Source: Brachypodium distachyon (Eukaryota > Streptophyta > Magnoliopsida > Poales > Poaceae). From it: 64,000 nt of DNA. The position numbers and the translations under genes were made by a program. Positions within the stretch are counted from its first letter, which is position 1. Each line of letters starts with the position of its first letter. The stretch covers positions 15,482,624-15,546,623 of the forward strand of contig NC_016134.3 in the NCBI RefSeq assembly GCF_000005505.3, read 5' to 3'. The notes beneath the pieces were generated by a model that saw only the letters and a list, made by a program, of their open reading frames with translations, searched no databases and was not told the DNA's origin. This document shows, one piece after another, positions 32,967 to 43,677 of the stretch.

Positions 32967-35900
32967 ATGGCGCCCACCACTCCCAAGAAAGGGAAAAGCT
33001 CCAAGAGTTCTGCGGCCGGCAAGAGCGAGAAGGCTCCGAAGAAGTCCATCTCGGAGAAGGACCTAAAGAAGTGGGCGTTGAGGGCCACGCACACCTTCTT
33101 CCGGCCCGGCTACAATGGCGAGGGGCTTGACAAGGTCCGGCACGCCGTCGCCTCGCGATTCAACGAGTACGGGGAGACTCTCATCTTCCCCGCCGAGCAC
33201 CAGGAGAACAACTTCTGGGTGTTCGCGCGCTTCATCCTCGCCGGGTTGGTGTCTCCATTCTCCTTGTTCCTCCACGCGCTCATGGAGGCGTACCAGCTTC
33301 GGGTGGCGCAGCTCCACCCCACCTCCCTCTTCCTCCTCTCCGTCTTCCAGTTCCTCTACGAGGGGTTCGTCGGAGTGATGCCGTCGGTGGCATTATTCCG
33401 GCACTACTTCTACCCGCGCGTTGAGCAGGCGGAGGCGATGTCGTCGGGGGTGGTGTTCCGCGCCCGCGACCGGATGAAATCAGAGTTCATCGTTTGGTCG
33501 GAGAAGAAGATCGAGAAGGAATGGCACGCGGACTGGTGCTGGGTTCGCGTGGAGGAACCCGAGGAGTTCATCGACGCGCCCACCGAGCTGCCGGTGACCA
33601 ACGGCAGCTGGCGGGACCGTTACAGCCGCGACGCCGAGCTCCTCCCCATCGTCGAGAGGATCAAGGCCCTGCGGTAGTGGGTCTCATCGACCTCTACGTG
33701 GCGCGCACCTACATCAGCCGGCGCATCGCGCCGCTGCAGCTGCGCTCCCAACCCGCGTGGATGTACACGGGGTCCGGGGACACCACCTGCCTGTAGAACG
33801 GGGGCGTGGCCCCGGAAGAGATCCGGGCGTGGGTGAAGGGGATCACCGGCGAGGACGCCCCCTTCACGGAGCTGCCTCCGGGAGCTCCCTCCCTCCACGC
33901 CGGCGTCCAAGGGCTGCACCACATCATCAGCAGCTACCCGCCCTACAATGAGTGGGGGCTGATGTCGGAATCCCCCGCTCGGATCCCGCGACCCCCTCCA
34001 CCCGCAACCCGTGGTTGAGGAGAGTGGGGGGGAGTCGGAGCTCAGCTGGCCTGACCTCGAGTCTTCAGGCGACGAGGCGGGCCAGGTTGCCGGGACCCAA
34101 GCGGTCCTCCCCGCGGTGGAGGAGGAGGAGGAGGAGGACGACGCACCCCTGATCCTGCGAAGATCAAGGGCGCCCGCAGCGGCGGCCACCTCCGCAGTGA
34201 CCGCAAGCGCCGTGGCGGCTTTCGCGGCGACCGAAGGTGCGGCAACCCCACGGGCACCCACGGCCCCTCCCAAGCGGGGGTTCTTCCGGGGCTACGAGTT
34301 CAAGCTCAACCCTCCAAAGGACGGCACCCCTACGGGAGCCGGCAAGAGGGGGAGGGTCGACTCGCCAGCCGCCACACCGAGCAAGAAGGCGCGCACTCGG
34401 GCCAGTGCCAGAGCCGACTCAGCCGGCGCGGGGGCCGGTGGCGCCGCCACCGCGCCTGCCGCCGACCCAATCCCAGTGGAGGAGGAGCCAGCAACAGGTA
34501 CTGATCCTTCCCCCGGTTCCAGTGTTTACGCTTCCTCGGCCCATTGACCCGCGACTGTACTGCTTCCTTGATTCGCAGGCGAAATCCAGCCCGCGGCGGG
34601 CGGCCCGGCAGCAGAAGCCGGGACAGAGGAGGAGGAGGCGGCTCCTCCCGCAAGCACGGCGGCCCCGCAAGGTACTCGCTCAGAGCCCCCTTGCGTTCAT
34701 CGCCGGGTACCTCCCTTTAGCTCTAAGTTCCAATTTTTTCTTGTCGCAGCCCCCACCGTGCCTGCGGTGAGAACGGGCAATGCGGTGGTCGATCTCAGCT
34801 CCGACATCGAGGACGCGGAGATGAGAGAGGAGCCGGAGGCGGCTCCCGCGCCAAGCTCCACCGCGCCGGACACAACGATGGCGGCGCCCACCGTCGCGAC
34901 CGAGGCGGGGCTGCGGCGCGTCCCTGGCCACGCGGGCCGGAGGCGCGGATCCTGCGGCCACCCAGAAAGAGGCGTCTCCTGCCGGGGGCGCGGCAACTCC
35001 ACCGGCCCCGCAACCTATGGGCGCGGGTGCGGAGGAGGCTGCGGTAGGGGAGCAACCGGCGGCTCGCTGCAAGTGGATGACGCTCTCCCCGGCCAAACAG
35101 TGGTGGCGGGGGCCTCGTCGTCATCTGCCGCTACCTCCGGCCCAGACCTCGGCATCCTTGCCGGGGCGACTTGGGACCCAATCACTTGGAACCCAAGCAT
35201 CACTTGGGACCCAAGCATCTACGATCGGGGGCACAAGTTCTTTGACGCCATCAGGGAGCAGTAGCTGGCGTTCGTCACCTCATTCAACCAGGTGAAGGAG
35301 CGCCATGAATTCACGAAGGGCCAGCTCGGCGAAGTGCGGCAGGCTGTCGAGAGGGAACGGCAAGGACTCTCCCGGCTACGGAAGGAGACGCGCCTGGCCC
35401 GGCAGGCCAGGGATGAAGCCGCAGTGCCGGTCATCCCCGAGGAGGAGCTACATCGGCACCTGGAGGCCCAGTGCGGCGAGCACCAACAAGCCCTGGACGC
35501 GCTGGCCGCGGCACGGGAGAAGGCCAACAAGGAGCACGACGAGGTGCTCGCTACAGCCCAAGCTCGCCTCAACGAGAAGAGCGAGCTGGTTTGCAGCTAC
35601 CTCTCCCCGCTCCAGGTGCTGCGCACCAAGCTGGAGGAGCAGACCAAGGCCGCGGAGGAAGCGGCAGTGGTGTTGGCACGGCGAGAGAAGGAGCTCAATT
35701 CCGCCTAGGAAAAGAGTGCCCAACTCGAGTCCGAATTGGCCACTGCCCGGGGGGAGCTCGTCAAGATGGGTGAGGACAACATGGCCAAGGCCACGGAGAT
35801 CTCGCGGCAAGCAGAACTCCTCCACCAGGCCAAGAGAGCGGTGGTGCTGGCGCGCGGCAACCACGACAAGTTGGCGGAGCAGCGGCAGAGGGAGACTGAG

Positions 35901-36266
35901 AAGCTCCGCGAGATCGCCCAGGCCGTGCACGACCTGCTGCCGGGGTTTGAGCCGCAGGCCGCGAAGGTGGACGGCACGGACGTCAGCACCCTGATCCCCT
36001 TCTTCTCCGACATGGTGGGGAAGCTCGGGGCGCTCGACGTGTGGATCTCTGAGTTCTGCGACAGGGAGATAGCCTCGTGCGCCAAGGAGATCGCTAAGAT
36101 GATCCTTCCCCGGGTGCACCTCCGCCACCCGGACTTCCCCTTCGAGACGTTGCTGGACGCCTGGTCGGACAGCGAGGACAGCCCTACTCACTGCAAGGCA
36201 GTGAGCAGGTTCGTCGAGGAGGTGGTGGACCGATGCAAAGGAAGCCGGAGCCGGAGCCAGAGCTAG
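32967..36266 (+). pseudogene. Antisense ORF of the gypsy element: Transposase_28-like domain plus coiled coil
   Basis: The first 236 codons (32967-33677) are intact: a Lys/Ser-rich start, then a domain like the 'putative gypsy-type transposon' family (ISEKDLKKWALRATHTFF, NNFWVFARFILAGLVSPF, FLYEGFVGVMPSVALFRHYF). It continues in shifted frames with an acidic, Ala-rich middle. Two GT..AG introns are plausible (about 34498-34578 and 34672-34749). A 500-codon coiled-coil tail (34758-36266) is open except for two TAG codons at 35262 and 35706, and another TAG lies at 33796. All three fit CAG-to-TAG changes. The domain's function is unknown. The ORF lies opposite to gag-pol, as in other Tat-lineage elements, and is now broken. 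Confidence 0.75.
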
Positions 36267-36818
36267 AGGAGGAGCCCCCAGCTGAAGACCCTGGCAACTA
36301 GTCGCCGCGGCCTCCTGCTGGTCCTCGTTTTATCTTTGTGTCTTTGTTCTTTATTCCTGCAAGTACCGCGCTTGGCGCCGTTGAACAATTAACATTTTAT
36401 TAGTCTATGTAACCATTCACTGCTTTTATGAATTTCGTTTTCTGGTTCTACTTGGTACTCGTTTCTTGTTCCCGAGATTGACTCGCGGGGTGGATCTTCT
36501 GGCCTTCGTGTGTTACGCCTTGTGTTGCCCGGGACTCGCGCGCCACACACTTAACCGGACCAGGGACCCGGGACGGATCCGTAGTGCTGACCTGGGGTCA
36601 AGCAGCAGCGGCGAGCCACTCCGCTTGCGGGATAGTTACTCCCAAGCACGCGCCCACGGGGCAGACCCACAAGCCGCATGAGGAGTACACTCCCCCGACA
36701 AGCGTCCTTCTAACACCCCAGCCACACGCAGGACTCGAGCCACACCAACGAGCCAATGCTAAGTGTCAGAAAGCTAGGTGGCTAGGATCATGCACTTAGC
36801 TGTCTGTTCTCGCACTTG
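36267..36818. other. Non-coding part of the gypsy element after the antisense ORF
   Basis: No frame is supported. A T-rich stretch after the antisense ORF (36330-36430) may hold its polyadenylation region. Confidence 0.4.
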
Positions 36819-37145
36819 GAACGCTTGCTGGAGGGATGCGGCAGAACACTGTGGTGGGGCCGCCGTCGGCGCCAAGCACTGATGGCAGCACCACCACAGC
36901 GTCTCCGCGGCAACCCTCGCCTTGGAAACGCCTGCTGAAGGGATGCGGTAGGGGCGCTGTGGCAGTGCACCCATCGGCGCTGAGCACCGATGGAATGCAC
37001 CACCACAGCGTCTCTGCGGCAACCCTCGCCTTGGAACCGCCTGTTCGAGGGGCACGGCAAGGGCACGGCGGTAGTGCACCCATCAGCGTTGAGCGCTGAT
37101 GGCATGCACCACCACAGTGCCTCCGCGGCCTCCCTCGCCTTCGCA
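36819..37145. repeat. Tandem repeat, three units of 106-109 bp, inside the gypsy element
   Basis: Units start at 36819, 36925 and 37034 with GAACGCTTGCTGGAGGG-like heads and share CACCACCACAGCGTCTC and CCTCGCCTTGG. They lie between the antisense ORF and the pol remnants. Confidence 0.85.
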
Positions 37146-37210
37146 GCTATCTTCTTGGCTTCGCTCTGAGTTGCTCCATGACCACCACGCCCTTTTATAG
37201 GCGCGGTGGA

Positions 37211-37380
37211 GAACCTCGCCACCATGCGCGCCGGGTCACCGCGGCACACGTGATTACGCCCTCCTGCGTTAAGATCCTTGAAGTGCGGTAAGAGCCTTGC
37301 CACCATGCGCGCCGAGTCACCGCGGCACACGTGACGACACCCTCCTGCGTCAAGAACCTTGAAGTGCGGTAAGAACCTCG
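37211..37380. repeat. Tandem repeat, two units of 81 bp, inside the gypsy element
   Basis: Starts at 37211 and 37292, with a third head at 37373. Each unit contains CGGCACACGTGA, hence an ACGT/G-box core, and CTTGAAGTGCGGT. Confidence 0.85.
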
Positions 37381-38053
37381 AAGCGGTCGCCATGCACCAT
37401 TGGCTACCGCTAAATGACACGGCCCGTGAGCGCCCCACAAGCATCACAGTGCGCGCAATTCCGCCCTTGTCCTGCATGTCAGATTCTTACCGAGCCCAAG
37501 ATGCTGCAATTTTTTTTCGAAATGCACGAAAAAAGACGCAATATAGATAGAGCATAGGTAACCCTCCTGCCTCCCGGCCCTCGGACACAGAAGGGTCTAT
37601 GCCAAACTTGGGTGTGAGCACTCTTCCATTCCAGGACGCAGCTTCTGCGTGATGCGCGTTGCGGGGAACCCGGCAACGGCATGGCCCCGTGCCGGAGTGA
37701 TCCGGCAACGGGTTATTGTTTTCGAGGCTCCGGCAGCCCCCTGCTCACAACCAAGAATGGATAGAGACTTCTGTGCACCGAAAGCAGGAGATAGAAGAAA
37801 AAACATGCAAATAATCGAGATAACTTGAAACTCAGAGGAAAGCACTTATCTTTATTCATAGAAACTAGCGGTTTACAATCGGGGATTGCGCGGCTACACT
37901 AGTTCGAGAAGCATGCTACCGGAGCATCACCTGTGGGTCGGGCTCCGCCGCTTCACGGGTAGAACTTGCGCAAGTGCTCAAGGTTCCAACTGTTTTGCAC
38001 CGGCAAGCCTTCTTCAGTTTCCAGCTGGACAGCCCCCGGCCTGGTTACCTGCA

Positions 38054-39270
38054 CTACCCGGAAGGGGCCCTCCCATTTCGGAGCCAACTTGTTCCCGGCC
38101 TTTGTTCCTTGTATCCGGCGCAGGACAAGGTCTCCGATCTCGAGCTCCCGGGGTGGACCCGCCTGTCATGGTAACAGCGGAGTCGCTGCTGGTAGCGTGC
38201 AGCTCGCACAACAGCCCGCCATTGAAGTTCTTCGATGAAGTTTAGATCGTCAACCCTCTGCTCGTGTTGGCTATGGTTTCCGTACGCGCGTACCCGAGGG
38301 GATCCATGCTTGAGCTCAAGGGGCAGCACCGCTTCTGCCCCATAGACAAGGGCGAAAGGAGTTTCACCCGTTGCCCGGCTAGGTGTGGTCCTGATCGACC
38401 ACAGCACGGGCTAGGAAGAGTAGTAGCGGCTCGCCCGGCTTGGGGGCGACGAGGATCGGCGCGACGAGGATCGGCGCGACTTCAGGTACTGCTTGAGATC
38501 CTGGAATGCCGCCTCAGCCTCGGGGGTCCAAGCGATTGGACCCTTCTTCTTCATCACCTTTAAGAAAGGCAGGGCGTTCGCCCAGCCTTGAGATGAAACG
38601 CCCCAGCGCCTCTACGCAGCCGTTGAGGCGCTGCACGTCCTTCACCCTGCGGGGAGCCTCCATTTTCTCGATGGCTTCTATCTTCTTTGGGTTGGCTTGA
38701 ATCCCCTTGTGTGACACCAAGAAGCCCAGAAGCTGCCCCGAGTCTACACCAAAGGTGCATTTCTCAGGGTTCAACTTGAGCTTGATACTGCGGAGGTTAT
38801 CAAATGTTTCTCGCAGGTCATCAATCAGCGAGTCCCCGCGCTTTGACTTGATGACGACATCGTCCATGTAGGCCTCAACGTTTTGGCCTAGCTGGGATCC
38901 CAAACAGTCGCGTAAAGCACGCTGGAATGTTGAGCCCGCGTTCTTCAACCCGAATGGCATGCACGTGTAGCAGTAACAGCCAACCGAGGTGATGAACGCC
39001 GTTTTTTTCTTCGTCTTCGACTGCCATCTTAATTTGATAGTAGCCGGAAAAAGCATTCAAAAAACACAACAAATCACAGCCGACAGTGGAATCTACTATT
39101 TGATCAATGCGAGGTACAGAGAAAGGATCTTTAGGACACGCACGGTTAAGATCAGTAAAATCTACACACATGCAAAGTTTATTCTCCCCCTTGGGTACTA
39201 CTACAGGGTTAGCTAACCAAATGGGGTACAGTAATTCCATGATAGCCCCCGCAGCTTTGAGCTTGTCCAT
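38054..39270 (-). pseudogene. Reverse transcriptase fused by deletion to an integrase C-terminal scrap
   Basis: Read from 39270: the reverse transcriptase start (VVVPKGENKLCMCVDFTDLN, FSGYYQI), a frame change near 39000, then the palm with YMDD at about 38860 and the thumb to about 38520. About 100 bp later the sequence becomes the integrase C-terminal region (WSIRTTPSRATGETPF). RNase H and the integrase core are missing, so an internal deletion joined the two near 38410. A short tandem duplication (CGACGAGGATCGGCG twice) sits just before the join. Inactive. Confidence 0.85.
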
Positions 39271-39453
39271 TTCTTACTTGATGAAATCTTTGTGCTCCTG
39301 TGCTTGCTGACGGATCTTCTGCTTGACGGGGCGGGCGTCTGGACGCGCCGCGAGTCGATGCTCGATCACCTCCCTAGGGACTCCGGGAAGGTCTGACGGT
39401 TCCCAAGCGAACACGTCGGCGTTCTCCCGGAGGAAAGTGATGAGGGCGCTTTC

Positions 39454-40260
39454 CTATTTGGCATTGAGGTTCGCACCGACGATGACGATGCGCTCCTCGT
39501 TGCCAGCTTGGAGGGGCAGCTTCTTCACCTTGGCGGCCTCCTCCTTGACCTTCTGGCCCTTGCCGGGGCACGAACTCGAGCCTGCGCCTCCCCCAGCAAG
39601 CTCTTGTGGGGTAGAGCGGGCCTTCTTCGCTGCGGGGCAATCGCCCGGCAACGCTCCTTCGCTTCCGGTGACGTCTTCGTCACCGGAATCGATTGCGGCG
39701 GCGGCCCTAACGACCTCGCCAACACACCAGGCTGCGTCCTTGAGACCGCACCTGATGGAGAGGACTCCATACATGGACGGCATCTTCATCACGCCATAGG
39801 CGCAATGAGTCGCCACCATGAACTTGATCAGCGCCGGCCGACCAAGGATCCCGTTGTACGACAACGGGGTGTGCGCCACGTCGAACACAAGGTGCTCGGT
39901 CCTGAGCGCTTCTCGGGACCCGAAGGTAACCGGTAGCGTGATGCGCCCTAGAGGGCGCACGATCCCGAGGTTCACTCCCCGGAACGGGTCGGTGGGTTTC
40001 AATTGCTCTAGCGGCAGCTGAAGTTTCTCCACCAACTTGGCGGACAAGAGGTTCAACCCCGCTCCGTTGTTCACCAGCACCTTGGTCATTGTCACATTGT
40101 TGATGATCGGTGAGACCATGAAGGGTAAAACCCCTGAACCCAGCTGCCGGGCTGGGTGATCGTCGGCGCTGAAGGTGATCGGCACGTGCGACCACTTCAG
40201 CGGCTGCTGTGCCTCCATGTCCGGCAGCAGCGCATACACCTCCTGGGTGAGGCGCTTCAC
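39454..40260 (-). pseudogene. Retropepsin-like protease region of the gypsy element
   Basis: An open frame of 268 codons has a retropepsin fold signature: KVLVNNGAGLNLLSAKL, then FGSREALRTEHLVFDVA and YNGILGRPAL. The position of the catalytic Asp (D-x-G) reads Asn here, so the protease is probably dead although its frame is open. The 3' part is Gly/Ala/Lys-rich linker toward reverse transcriptase. Confidence 0.75.
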
Positions 40261-42131
40261 CGCGGCATGGGATGAGAGAGCATAAGTTCCCCCATGGATG
40301 CAGGAGACGCCACAGGGCTCCTCGAAGCCGGGCTCGTCGCCCCCGATGCAGTCGGACTCATGCTGCTCCTCAGCGCGAGCCTTGTCTCGTCCCCAGGGAG
40401 GGCGCTCCCTGCCGGCACAGGCCTGGCCGCGTCCCCCCTGGGCTTCCTCCCTGCCGGTGCCCCCATCGGCAGGCTTCGGCCCCGCTCTGGGGTCGTTCGG
40501 GCAATCCCGGGATAGATGTCCGATATCGCCACAGTTGAAGCAGGCGCCAGCCGCTCGGCGCTCTTCGTGGCGCTGCTCGCACCTCTGCTTGATACCCTAC
40601 AGGATGCGACAATCCTGCGCGTCTTGGGTAGTGTTGGCATGGATGGGGCAGTGGGACGCGTCGCCCAGCTTGCCGCCAGACCCGCCAACGGGCGAGGCCT
40701 TCTTCGCAGGCCTCGAGGCAGCCCCCGACTCCGCGGCGAGGACTTGCTTCCCGTTGCGGTTGTGGGAGCTCTTCTTCTGCGAGCCCTCGGCGGGGCTCGC
40801 GGCAGCCTTAGCTGCAAGTTCGGGCGCTAAGCGCCCCTCCTCGGCCATGGCGCACTTGTGCGCCAAGGTGTAGAGCTCCTGTGTCGTCCGGATCCGATGC
40901 GTGCTCAGCTTCTCCCGCATCTTGGGGTCGCGGACGTTGATGACAAAGGTGTTGATGATGGCGGCAGCCTCCGCCTCTGGGATGGAGTAGGAGAGACTGG
41001 AGAAGCAGTTGACGAAGCTCCGCAGCGTCTCTCCTGGCTTCTACACCACGGTGTGCAGCTCCGCCATGGTTCCTGGGCGCTTGTAGCCGTCCTAAAACGC
41101 GCTCACGAACTGCTCGCGCAGGTCCGCCCAAGTGGCTATGGACCCGGCAGGCAGGTTGAGCAGCCAAGTTCTCGCTGATCCCTTGAGGACCATCGGGAAC
41201 CAGTTAGCCCTGACCTTGTCGTCGATGCGCGATGGCGTGCATCCCCAACGTAGGTCATGAGAAAATCCTTGGGGTTCACGGACCCGTCGTATGTCCCGAG
41301 CGTCGGCGCTCGGAACTTGCGGGGCCATGTCACCCGGCGCAGCTCGCGGGTGAACGCGGTGCAGCCGTGCTCGGCGCCCATGGGAGCATCCTCCTGCTCC
41401 TCTGGGCGTTGGCGCTCTTCTTTGCCCCGGCGCCGGCGCTCCAAGCGCTGGCGGAGACTTCCTGCTGGCGGGCGTTCAAGACGCCCCGCGCGTCACCCCG
41501 CGTGACGGTCGGTGACGAATTCGAGGACCCCTCAGGATCCCCGCCTCCTTGCCCTCCTTGCGGGGAAGGGTTTTCTCCCTTCCCCGAGGCGCGGGGCGCG
41601 TCTCCGCGTCCCGGGTTCTGCCAGCGGCCTGAGCCAGCCAGGCGCCCTCGCCTTGCGGCTGCGGGGCAGCGAGCGCGTCCAGCTCTGCACTCCACGCCTC
41701 GTGCGCCGGTGTGCCTTGCTGCGGCTCGTACCGCACCATGACTCGCGAGGCGATGATGGCTTCTGCCGGGGTTTGGGCTGGAGGTAGTCGATTCTCCGAC
41801 TGGCTGCCCTCCACCCTACCCCCCAACGCACCCGGGTGGGTAGGGTGCGATCCCGACGACGTCGCTCGCGACGCGGTGTGTTCATGCTGCAGCTCTGCGC
41901 GTCTTCGGCCCGCGAGTGAACTCGGTGGCCGGCGAGGGCGGAGTCGTGGCCACTCGCGCGACTGGCTCCGACACTGGGAGCCGCCGGCCCCCTCAGCCGG
42001 TTGTCCGCCGACGGCCGAGGAGGTGGGGGTGGCAGCGGCGACTCCTGCACCCGAGAGGGCTCAGGGTTCTCCTGAGCCTGCGACGCGCCACGCGGGTCGA
42101 TCTGAGAGTCACCAGCCCGCTTGGGGGGCAT
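40261..42131 (-). pseudogene. Gag region of the gypsy element, several frameshifts
   Basis: ATG at 42131 (MPPKRAGDSQ) opens a Pro/Arg-rich N-terminus. The Retrotrans_gag core lies at about 41330-41090 (NWFPMVLKGSARTWLLNLP, TWADLREQFVSAF). A CCHC zinc knuckle (CFNCGDIGHLSRDC) is readable at 40501-40542. These pieces lie in different frames, so no full Gag can be made. Confidence 0.8.
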
Positions 42132-42214
42132 GGCGACTAGCTCTGTTGTCGGAGAAGACGAGGCCGATGCTGCTGCAGGCGATGGCTCCGGCGGTCACCG
42201 GTGAGCTCTCCTCA

Positions 42215-42239
42215 CGCGACCCCTACCTGACGCACCAGA
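42215..42239 (-). other. Candidate primer-binding site
   Basis: Immediately inside the right LTR the minus strand reads TCTGGTGCGTCAGGTAGGGG. TGG two bases after the LTR end fits a tRNA 3'-CCA complement. I cannot assign the tRNA. Confidence 0.45.
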
Positions 42240-43126
42240 TGTCGTAGCACGGGGCTTTGACACCGGGAATGCGTGAGCACCCCTTTTTAGGTTCGGCAGC
42301 GGGCGACGGGGATTGCTCCGGCGATCGCCGGCGAGGCCAATGTCAAGCGTTGGAGCGCAATGAACACGAGATTGTTTACCCAGGTTCGGGCCACCCTGAG
42401 GTGTAAAACCCTACGTTCTGCTTTTGTGTTTGCTATTAACCAGTGAACAAGGGTTTACAAGTTGCCGGAGGGAGTCCCCGGGTGCTCTCTCTTTTTATCT
42501 AAGTGCTACTTGCTATTCTTGGCTCGAGCTAGAATGGATCCGAACGAACCAACCCTTTGACCGTTGGCGGGGGTTCTCCTTTTATACCCAAGGGGATACC
42601 ACAGGTGCCACGGTGCATGGGTGACAAGTGGCGAGCAGAGAACTAGGGCAGCTTGCCCTCGGTGTGCTGGCTTGCATGCACGATGGGTAGCCCTGCAACT
42701 AGGGTCCTACGTGCCTAAAATCCACACCGGGCCAGTCACTGTAGGCTGACTGGACGGGGAATCCACTTTCTGTCGGAGCATTTAATGTTTGCTTGTGCTT
42801 CACTCCTCGCCCTGACGAGCCTGGCGCACAGGGAGCCCGCCGAGCGGCCACGTGGCTTCGTTGTCCTGCCCGGTTGGTCCCGCTCCTGTAACGGGTGCCT
42901 GCGCCCGAGAACGCCCCTCTCGGCAAGTGACCTCCCCGGGAAGCGTCCAGGCGGGAATTCTCTTGCTGCCCTCCAGGGCAACCCCCACAGCTCGGCTAGC
43001 CCTGCCGGGCTAGTGACTTGCCAGGCAGCTTGTGCGGTGCCGCCCGGGGTGCAATACTTCCGGGGGGCAGGCGAGGTGGCCCACGCATCATGCAGCGGTG
43101 GTACTCCGGGTGCCACTGGTGCGACA
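42240..43126 (-). repeat. 5' LTR of the gypsy element
   Basis: 887 bp, TG..CA, with the minus-strand TATAAAAG at 42579-42586. Its first half (plus-strand order) is nearly identical to the left LTR; its last 370 bp hold most of the differences. Confidence 0.92.
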
Positions 43127-43337
43127 ATACTACTTTTTATGCATGAAACCATATGTTAAACTTGGACTTAAACAAGGACGGTGTGCTCCTTCTCTAGCTC
43201 ATCCATCTTCAAGGTAGTTCATCACTAATACAGCCATTGTGCTTCTGATCTTGCTCACGTCATCTTTATGTTTCAACTACCAATATTCTGTGGGATCATT
43301 AAGATGTGATGTCAATGCATCTTATAGAGTTGATATA

Positions 43338-43416
43338 CTTCCTCCGTTCCGAATTAACTGAAGTTTTGTATAAGAATCTATACAAACCCACGTCAGATAA
43401 TTCGGAACGGAGGGAG
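43338..43416. mobile_element. Short Stowaway-type MITE
   Basis: CTTCCTCCGTTCCGAATTA and TAATTCGGAACGGAGGGAG pair as TIRs; TA at 43336 and 43417. It lies between the gypsy element and the HflX-type gene. Confidence 0.9.
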
Positions 43417-43677
43417 TAGTAAGTTTTATAGGGCTGCAGAGTGAAATTCACACTACTCCTAGCATGTTCATGTCAAACAATCCTGCCAAAAATATTTACA
43501 GAGATCTATCAGTTCGTGTTATACAACACTGTCTAACCCATGTACAGCTGCATATGCCGGTGCCCTACAGAGATCAAACGAAGAGGAAGATCGTCATCTG
43601 TTACTAAACTTTGTACATCACTGGCAAACTGTATGAATGTTAATTGCTGCTGGTCTGGGAACGAAAGGACGTCCACA

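Larger units (their letters stand above)
31675..43126 (-). mobile_element. Ty3/gypsy LTR retrotransposon, decayed, with antisense ORF
   Basis: A complete-looking insertion of 11.45 kb: two LTRs starting TGTCG and ending CGACA, flanked by GTACT at the left and ATACT at the right (target duplication with one change). Gag, protease and reverse transcriptase fragments read on the minus strand in the order gag-PR-RT, followed by a scrap of integrase; RNase H and most of integrase are deleted. Between pol and the left LTR lies a plus-strand (antisense) ORF with a Transposase_28-like domain, plus tandem repeats. This layout recalls the Tat lineage (Grande, RIRE2 and relatives). A polypurine-like CTGGGGCTAC precedes the left LTR when read on the minus strand. 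It cannot transpose on its own. Confidence 0.92.

Noticed and set aside
33620..34273. 217-codon minus-strand frame
   Set aside because: It is antisense to the GC-rich middle of the Transposase_28-like ORF and shows no domain.
36788..37477. 229-codon minus-strand frame
   Set aside because: It lies entirely within the two tandem-repeat blocks of the gypsy element.
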